From: Bubalus kerabau
Taxonomy: Eukaryota; Chordata; Mammalia; Artiodactyla; Bovidae
Direction: 5' to 3'
Length of the DNA stretch: 64,000 nucleotides
NCBI RefSeq assembly: GCF_029407905.1
Contig: NC_073635.1
Location: 36,385,501-36,449,500, forward strand
Shown: one piece after another, positions 56,493 through 64,000 of the stretch
Numbering within the stretch: the first letter of the stretch is position 1
How the letters are laid out: each line of letters begins with the position of its first letter
Program-made: the position numbers and the translations under genes
The notes under the pieces: generated by a model
Databases searched by the model: none
Seen by the model: only the letters and a program-made list of their open reading frames with translations
What the model was told of the DNA's origin: nothing

Positions 56493-57370
56493 CGATGAAA
56501 CATCAATTGAAAGAAACAAAAAGCAAAAAATGAAACAACCACCATAAAGCTAAACACTGCCCAATGCTTTGTTCTGTGCCATTAGTGAAGGAGGGGGACT
56601 TGGCGCACAGACCTCTGTTTCCAGGCACGTGCCACTCACCAGGGACACGTGGATAAACAAGACAGAGCTAGTCCTACACATCAGGACAAGTTCAGCCTGG
56701 TGATCCTACCATATGAATTCTCATAGTGACCCCCACAAGGCAAGACCTCATGTGGCTGCAAAGCCTAAAATACTACAATGTGGCTCTTTACAAAAGATTC
56801 TCAACCCACATGTTTAAAAGTTGAGATTCTGGTCTCCATTCCTGATGTGTGGGCTTTCCCAAACCAAGCTGTTCTCTGACCCCAGTGTGTGTCCTGCAAC
56901 TCAGCTCAGCCCTGAGACAGCATCATGTCCGGCAGGTGGGGGTTTCCATCCCACAGGGCTGCCCCACCCCTCACACTTCAGACTCCAGCTCAGTCCAGTT
57001 GTCATCTGTGCTCCCAACCTACTGGCTGTGGTTCCTACCATCCCTTCTTGGGTTTGCTTTACTGGCTAGAGTGGCTCCCAGGCTCAGGAGACCAATTACC
57101 CAGTGGATTACTGGTTTTTTACAAATGGAATTAGGGCTACTGCAACCAAGCAACTCAAGCTTGGGACTTGAACCCATGGTCTTTTAACTGAGATCACACA
57201 CCTGGTTTCAAGACTTAAGAAGCTCAGGTTCTTTATGTCTCCTTGAGAATTCAGTGAGAGACAAAGCGATAGGAAATTGGATTTATTTAGAGAGAAACAC
57301 ACTTCACAGACAGAGTGCGGGCCATCTCAGAAGGCGAGAGCCACCCCAGGGCAGAGCGTTGTTAGCTTTC
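56493..57370. other. CRYL1 intron 2, no recognised element
   Basis: No exon 3, RNA or clear repeat. Several short plus-strand frames at 56820-57190 lack domains. Confidence 0.4.
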
Positions 57371-57560
57371 ATGTGCTGAGTTGTGTCTGACTCTTTGCAA
57401 CCCCACGGTCTGTAGCCCGCCAGGCTCCTCTGTCTGTGGAATTCTCTAGGCAAGAATACTGGAGCCCGTTGCCATTTCCTTCTCTAGGGGATCTTCTGGA
57501 CCCAAGGATCAAACTCTGGTCTCCTGCATTGCAGGCAGATTCTTTACTACTGCAACACCT
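57371..57560 (-). repeat. Bov-tA SINE, reverse
   Basis: gctgagttgtgtctgactct... gcattgcaggcagattcttt. Confidence 0.88.
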
Positions 57561-57687
57561 TACATATTTTATAGGGGTGGGTAATTTCATAGGCTAATGA
57601 GTGGGAGGAGTATTCCAGCTCTTTTGGGGAAGGGATGGGGACTGTCATGGTGCCTGGGGGTGTGTCACTTAGCATGCTGATGTGTTA

Positions 57688-57858
57688 GAGTGATTGCCTG
57701 CAATGTGGGAGACCCGGGTTTGATCCCTGGGTTGGGAAGATCCCCTGGAGAAGGGAAAGGCTACCTACTCCAGTATTCTGGCCAGGAGAATTCCATGGAC
57801 TGTATAGTCCATGGGGTTGCAAAGAGGCAGACACAACTGAGTGACTGACTTTCACACA
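57688..57858 (+). repeat. Bov-tA SINE
   Basis: gtgattgcctgcaatgtggg, box B ggtttgatccctgg, Bov-A unit, ending gagtgactgactttcacac. Confidence 0.9.
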
Positions 57859-58469
57859 CTGAGGCTCAAGGTCTAGTGGAAGTCAACTTCCCTGCCATCT
57901 TGGACCCGTTTGGTTTGGTTCTTATCTGTTTATGTTGTGTCCTCGGGCTGTGTCATTGTTTTAAAGGTTGTGCCCTTCCCTCCTGTTTCACTTCCAATCA
58001 ACAGCAGGATGAAGAAATACACAGGAGACATGTGGGAGGCAGGGAGCTTTCCTGCCCTCTGGTGTCCCCCCTCCCTGAATATCCACCTGTTCAACCTGGA
58101 GGCTCTCTGAACTCCCTTTTTGGGTTTTTTGGTGGCTCTGACACTTAGACACTGTTGATTAAATAACTGGTGATTGTACTCAGCCTCCAGCTCCTCTCCC
58201 TCTCCTGAGGTCAGGGGCAGGACTTCAAGTGCTGGCCCTGAAATTACTGGGTTGGTGACACAAGCAACCAGCCCTGTCCTGAGGTGCTTTCAAAAGTCAC
58301 CTCATTAACATAACAAAAGACACTCCCCTGCACAGGATGTTCCAAGGAGTTTTAGGAGCTCTGTGTCAGCTCTTTGAACACCAGTTCAAAGATGTATGTC
58401 ACAACATCCCTATAGTAATAAATGCGAAGATGAAAATATTAATATTAACACATTTTGTGGTAGTTTATC
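57859..58469. other. CRYL1 intron 2, no recognised element
   Basis: No exon or repeat recognised. Confidence 0.4.
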
Positions 58470-58652
58470 CCTATTGTTTAGTCACTAAGTTGTGTCCGAC
58501 TCTGGGACCCCATGGACTATAGCTCGCCTGTCCATGGGATTCTCCAGGCATGAACACTGGAGTGGGTTGCCACTTCTTTCTCTAGGGGATCTTCCTGAGC
58601 CAGGGATCAAACCCACGTCTCTTTCATTACTGCTGAGCCACCAGGTTTATCA
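58470..58652 (-). repeat. Bov-tA SINE, reverse
   Basis: tattgtttagtcactaagtt... ttactgctgagccaccagg. Confidence 0.88.
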
Positions 58653-58729
58653 CTGTAGACGTGGAGAAATGGTCCTTTCTTTGCTTCTAGGTTCTTTGGG
58701 TGATCTGAGAATTAAACTGATGTAAGGAA

Positions 58730-58962
58730 GATTGCCTGGAAAATCCCATGGACGGAGGAGCCTGGAAGGCTGCAGTCCATGGGGTCGCTGAGGGTTGGAC
58801 ACGACTGAGCGACTTCACTTTCACTTTTTACTTTCATGCATTCAAGAAGGAAATGGCAACCCACTCCAGTGTTCTTGCCTGGAGAATCCCAGGGATGGGG
58901 GAGCCTGGTGGGTTGCACAGAGTCGGACACGACTGAAGTGACTTAGCAGCAGCAGCAGCAAG
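58730..58962 (+). repeat. Bov-A2 SINE, 5'-truncated
   Basis: gattgcctggaaaatcccat... ttcactttcactttttactt linker... agcagcagcagca tail. Confidence 0.9.
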
Positions 58963-59637
58963 GCAGATTAATAGGAGAAAAACAAATGTTATTCTATGTG
59001 GATGGGAGCCCCATGAAGCAGCGGGGGTCCATAATGAAGCAAGGGGCTGAAGCTTCTGTAAGGCCTGGTGGGTGGAGGGGCAGTCAGGATGTGGGGAGGC
59101 GGAGGAGGCCTTTCCTAGGAGGGAGAGGAGACCTGGCCTGCTGTGTGGTGTTTCTTGGGTGAAACACTCTTCTGACCCGGGCCCCCCCACCCCCGAAGTA
59201 TAAACATAGGCAGTTGAAGGCAAGTTTAGGAGAAGCTCCTGAACCTGCTGGGTTTTGATTGCCTTTAGGTCAGAACAGTCCTTGTGCCACGGTGGCATCT
59301 TTTGGGGTGAAAAAACCCACTCCCCTTCATTGCCTTGTGTGTTTGGTGATCTCTGAGCTCGCATGCATTGGCTCTAATCTGTGGAAACCCAGGGCCTGCA
59401 CGGGTCCTGGTGGATGCCCCGCGGGGGGTTTTCTCGGCCACCCACCTGTTTGGGGACAGACTGGGGTCTGACATTGTCTCCTTCACACCTGACCTAGGGT
59501 CTCAGGCCCAGGTTCCCCTACATGTACCCTCAGGGCAACCCTGCCTTTTGCTGGTTTCAGTTCTTTCATTTTTTGTTGATAAATATTTTCTAATGAAACA
59601 ACTCCTTTTTAATTTCTAGGTTTTCTCTTTTTAAAAT
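58963..59637. other. CRYL1 intron 2, no recognised element
   Basis: No exon or repeat recognised. Confidence 0.4.
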
Positions 59638-60178
59638 TGTTATTCAGTCGCTCAGTAATGTCTGACTCTTTGCGACTGCATGGACTGCAGCATGCCAGGC
59701 TTTCCTGTCCTTCATGGTCTCCCAGAGTTTGCTCAGACTCATGTCCATTGAGTCAGTGATGCCATCCAACCATCTCATACTCTGTTGGCCTTCTCCTCCT
59801 GCCTTCAATCTTTCCCAGCATCAGGGTGTTTTCCAGTGAGTCAGTTCTTGACAAAGTATTGGAGCTTCAGCTTCAGGTGGCCAAAGTATTGGCGCTTCAG
59901 CTTCAGCATCAGTCCTTCCAGTGAATATTCAGGACTGATTTCCTTTAGGATTGACTGGTTTGATCTCCTTGCTGTACAAGGGACTCTCAAGAGTCTTCTT
60001 GAACACCACAGTCCAAAAGCATCAACTCTTTGGTGCTTAGCCTTCTTTATGGTCCAGCTCTCACATCTGTACATGATTATTGGAGAAACCATAGCTTTGA
60101 CATATGGACATTTGTTGGCAAAGTAACATCTCTGCTTTTTAATAAGCTGTCTAGGTTTGTCATGAATTTTCTTCCTAG
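59638..60178 (-). mobile_element. BovB 3'-end copy K, reverse
   Basis: ttattcagtcgctcagtaat... ctgtctaggtttgtcatgaa. A short local duplication (about 59850-59905) repeats the ggccaaagtattgg block. Confidence 0.92.
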
Positions 60179-61017
60179 CTGTGGAGTTCATATAATTTTC
60201 ACACGTCACAAAGTACTCCCAAACATTTAAAAATGTAAAAATCACCCTTATCTCTCAAGCTACAGGGCAATAGTGGACTCTGTTTGCTGACTGACGTGCT
60301 TTTCATTTCCGTTATAGTTTCACCTCATGTTGTAGATCCAATTCCACTGCACCTGTAACCAAGAGAAAACTAAGATCCCTAATTGAAAAGTTCTTTGTCC
60401 TATCTCTTCGGGTATTTATATTGATAGACTTTATTGTTTAAGTGTATCATGAAAGAGTTTGGCCACTTTTTAAAGTCCTTTCAGGCATCAAGGAGAACAT
60501 TGGGAAATTGTAAATAAAGTTTTCTTTTTCTTAGGCTAGATTAAAGGCTTTCTTATAATATTTTCCTACTACTTTGTTTAATTAAGAGCTAATATTTTAA
60601 GTATTATTGGTGGCCAGTTAAATTGAGCTTTTGGATATCAGCCTAAGATTTTTGAACCAAGGAACAAACAAGCAACACCCCTTCCAAAAATCAGTTAGCA
60701 GCCTTATTTAGGAAAAGCAAATGTCCTGAATTATGTGTCTTTCCTCATGAGTGGCTTTCTTTCTAGACCCAGCCCTCTCCCCCAACCACGTGTAAGCTGA
60801 CTGCATTTTAATGTGCAGAACTGGTTGTGCTTCTCTGGCAGGAAGCTGGATTTCAGGGTATCTCATGACACCTCTGCTCAAGTTTTTGCTGGCGAAGCCA
60901 CCAGGAGGATCAACTGTGAGTCGTGTCTCCTCACCCTCCTTATAGGGGGGAGGTACACTCAATTTTAGGTCTTATGACTTGTGTAAGGCCACCTACATCC
61001 TTTTTTTTTTTTTTAAT
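60179..61017. other. CRYL1 intron 2, no recognised element
   Basis: AT-rich. No exon recognised. Confidence 0.4.
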
Positions 61018-61120
61018 TAGGGAACTAAAAGATCTTAGATGCCACAACTAAGATGTGGTCTTAAATGCCATAACTAAGACCCAGCACAGCTAAATAAATA
61101 AATATTTTTAAAAAGAAGAA
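61018..61120 (+). repeat. CHR-type SINE 3' part
   Basis: agggaactaaaagatcttag... gacccagcacagctaaataa and an A-rich tail. Confidence 0.7.
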
Positions 61121-62106
61121 GCAGCAGCAGCATAAACAGTGTATCTTCCTGACTAGATTGAATTGACTGGTGTTTGAGGCGAATGGACACATGTATATGT
61201 GTGGCGGAGTCTCTTTGCTGTCCACCTAATCTTTTTCTAACAGAGTGGGAAAACGAGTCTCTTAAAACCTCAAGTATTCAAACTCATAACAGAAAGGGAA
61301 CTTGACCTTGGAAAAGCCTATTAGCAGATGCTTCGCTGGTTGGCTTTTGTTCTCGGGCAAATGCTCAATGCTTGGCCTGTGTTAGGGCTCAAGAATTTGA
61401 GAGGGTGGTTGTATTTCAAGAAGAAAAACACAGGTCAAATAAACAAAGTTGAAATGTGGACTCAGATTGGGAGTGTTTTATTTCTCATGACTTGTGTTCA
61501 GTTTCATTTCCATGTGGTGACACGCCGGGCTCACCTCTCGGGACCAGGACCCCAGCCTGGGTCATGGTGACATCTGAGTGACAGCCCCACGTGGGGGCGG
61601 AGGGCCAGCTGCCCGTCTGCCTGGAGCCCTGGCTGAAATCGCCATCTTTGGGTGAACTCTGCTCGTGTCTCAACTGCCATCTCTGTCATGTGGAGATGGT
61701 CATTCTGAACTTGAGTCACTGAAAATGGATCTGCTTTTCCACGTGGACATGGATTTAGTAGACCAGCAGAAGTGGTCTCTGAAAACTGGGTGGCTGCCCT
61801 GGGCTCTGTTGCCTCGGTAGCTGAACTTCCTATCCCGACAGCTGGGTCTCTGACTCGGTTAACTCGCCACCCAGATCTGTGCATTTGCTTCAACAGCTTG
61901 AACCTGGATTTGATCTGGATTCCTCTGGACTGGTCTGGTTTGAAGCTGCCTTTTAGTTGTCCATGTAGCTTTGGTTAGAATAACTGAGGTTAATAGATCA
62001 CAGAATGGCCTCCCATGGCTCCCATCCAAGTCTTGCTACAGTCACTGAAAAATGTATGCAATCTGGGTGTAACCATAAGAATCATGCACAAGACATTCAT
62101 GGAGAA
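61121..62106. other. CRYL1 intron 2, mostly unrecognised
   Basis: 61175-61225 (cacatgtatatgtgtggcgg... ctttgctgtccacct) resembles a short L1 3' UTR scrap. Otherwise nothing recognised. Confidence 0.35.
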
Positions 62107-62433
62107 ATTTTTTTTAATTTAATTAATTAACTTTTATTTTTTGCCGTGCTGGGTCTTCGTTGCACCACAGGCTTTTCCCTAGTTGTGGTGAGTGGAGGCT
62201 GCTCTCTAGTTGCGGTGTGCGGGCTTCTCACCATGGCGGCTTCTCTTGTTTCGGGCACTCTAGGTGCACGGGCTCAGTAGTGGTGGTTCCCAGGCTCAAG
62301 AGCACAGGCTCAGTAGTTGTGGTGCACGGGCTTAGTTGTCCCATAGCATGTGAGATCTTCCTGCACCAGGGATCCAACCCAAGTCTCCTTCATTGGCAGG
62401 CAGATTCTTTATCACTGAGTCACCAGGGAAACC
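62107..62433 (-). repeat. CHR-type SINE, reverse, full length
   Basis: T-rich start, ttgccgtgctgggtcttcgt... atcactgagtcaccagggaa. Confidence 0.9.
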
Positions 62434-62767
62434 ATGACCGAGAGATTTTTTTCAGCTGTGTGAAGGCCAGTAAAGAAGAAATAAGTTAGCGGGCAGGAGC
62501 CTGTCTGCAGGGATGTAACCAGGACGGTGCAGGGCAGTGGGTGACTGGACCTCCCTGGGCTGAGAAGTTCCCAAGTGACCTGAGTGCTGTTGCCAGAAGC
62601 TAACTCCAAGGGGCCGTGGGTTCCGTGGGTCGTTGAACCTCACATATCTGTGTGTTCACAGGTCATGCTGTCCCTTGGCTGTCACTAGGACAGTCCAAAT
62701 GATTGCTTCACGTCACTTATTGACTCTTCCCAAACAGGAATGGTTTCCCCTTCTCTGATTTGTGAAA

Positions 62768-63139
62768 GTTGTTATTGTTGTTCAGTCACTAAGTCAGGTC
62801 CGACTCTTTTCGATCCCATGGACTACAGCATGCCAGGCTACCCTGTCCTTCACCATTTCCTAGAATTTGCTCAAACTCATGCCCATTGAGTAGGTGATGC
62901 CATCCAACCATCTCATCCTCTGTTGCCCCCTTCTCGTCCTGCCTTCAATCTTTCCCAGGATCAGGGTCTTTTCCAATGAATCAGTTCTTTGTATCAGGTG
63001 GCCAAAGTACTGGAGCTTCAGCTTCAGCCTCAGTCCTTCCAGTGAATATTCAGGGATTGATTTCCTTTAGGATTGACTGGTTGGATCTTGCTGCATCAGT
63101 TCTTCAGTGCTCAGCCTTCTTTATGGTCCGACTCTCACG
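62768..63139 (-). mobile_element. BovB 3'-end copy L, reverse
   Basis: gttgttattgttgttcagtc... ggtccgactctcac, with an internal deletion near 63088-63095. Confidence 0.9.
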
Positions 63140-63599
63140 TATGCTAATTGTATACTTAAAACCGGGGAGAAGCCAGAGTACTTTGACTGTCTCTGGCTGG
63201 TAGGGTGAGGAGTGACTGCTCTTGGGTTCAGGGAGTCACCCCGACGTCCCCGTCCTGTGGGCTCCAGGCGTGTGGACACATGTGTTCCCTGGGTGGGAGG
63301 GCTGTGAAGGCTCACACAGGATTAAGTAGGGTGTGGACACAGGAATGTGATTTCTGGTCGCTTCTCCCTGTGAGGTTTCCCTTGGGCAGTGGGTCTGGGC
63401 ACGCAGATCCCCAGGTCTCCGGTGGCACAGATGGAGGGATGGTCTGCCTGCAGCGCACTGGCCTTTGTCTGCCTCTGGGGAGGTTTTCAGGTTGAGGTGT
63501 CCGAGGCACGGGCCGGTCACCCGCGTGAGTAAGTGGTGTGTTGGGGGGTGCAGCCGTCGGCAGACTGGGGACCGGGCCCTGTGCTGTCAAGCAGAAGTC

Positions 63600-63818
63600 T
63601 TCTCTGCGACCCCATGGACTGCAGCACGCCAGGCCTCCCAGTCCATCACCATCTCCCGAAGCTTGTTCAGACTCATGTCCATCGAGTTGGTGATGCCATC
63701 CAACCATCTCATCCTCTGTCGGCCCCTTCTCCTGCCTTCAATCTTTCCCAGCATCAGGGTTTTTTTCCAATGAGTCAGTTCTTCTCATCAGGTGACTAAA
63801 GTATTGGAGCTTCAGCTT
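63600..63818 (-). mobile_element. BovB 3'-end copy M, reverse
   Basis: gcgaccccatggactgcagc... agtattggagcttcagctt. Confidence 0.9.
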
Positions 63819-63837
63819 ACTGGCCAAACTGATCACA

Positions 63838-64000
63838 TGAACCACAGCTTTGTCTAACTGGATGAAACTATGAGCCATGCCGTGTAGGCCACCCAAGATA
63901 GATGGGTCATAATGAAGAGTTCTGACAAAATGTGGTCCTCTGGAGAAGGGAATGGCAAACCACTTCAGTATTCTTGCCTTGAGAACCCCATGAACAGTAT
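63838..64000 (+). mobile_element. BovB 5'-head fragment, sense, runs off the window
   Basis: gaaccacagctttgtctaac, gggtcataatgaagagttct, then agaagggaatggcaaacc and ttgagaaccccatgaacagt match the BovB 5' region. It lies about 20 bases from the reversed copy M. Confidence 0.85.

Overview
The window is mammalian and almost certainly bovid DNA (cattle or a close relative). The evidence is the dense set of BovB (RTE) LINE fragments, tRNA-Glu-derived Bov-tA SINEs, dimeric Bov-A2 SINEs and tRNA-derived CHR-type SINEs, over a background of old mammalian L1, L2, MIR, MER5A-like and MaLR-like relics. There is no prokaryotic or viral gene set. Almost all long open frames are decayed retrotransposons or GC-rich chance frames.

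Two cellular genes are present, arranged head to head. IFT88 (intraflagellar transport TPR protein) runs on the minus strand. Its CpG-island promoter lies at about 36.8-37.6 kb, and 14 coding exons were traced by hand between 32380 and 1334. They all have GT-AG borders and compatible phases and encode about the N-terminal 434 residues; the rest lies beyond the left edge. CRYL1 (lambda-crystallin 1 / L-gulonate 3-dehydrogenase) runs on the plus strand. Its first coding exon is in a second CpG island (about 51.9-52.7 kb) and exon 2 is at 55178-55285; the rest lies beyond the right edge. This order and divergent orientation match human 13q12.11.

Layout: 1-36 kb is IFT88 introns filled with BovB, L1 and SINE copies; 36.8-37.6 kb is the IFT88 promoter; 38-51 kb is the repeat-rich spacer, including two BovB copies antisense to the plus strand; 52-64 kb is CRYL1 exons 1-2 and intron 2 with more BovB and SINE copies.

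The two genes do not form a pathway: one serves ciliary transport and the other cytosolic sugar-acid metabolism. I found no convincing undescribed system. The points worth a second look are retrotransposon structures: a SINE plus LTR-like chimeric retrocopy with a 26-bp target duplication, a three-layer nested insertion, a BovB RT frame broken by one stop, a BovB copy with an apparently in-frame deletion of its catalytic box, an L1 A-tail next to an IFT88 splice donor, a 160-bp direct repeat, and several perfect inverted repeats. Repeat boundaries are by eye and mostly good to about 5-20 bases.
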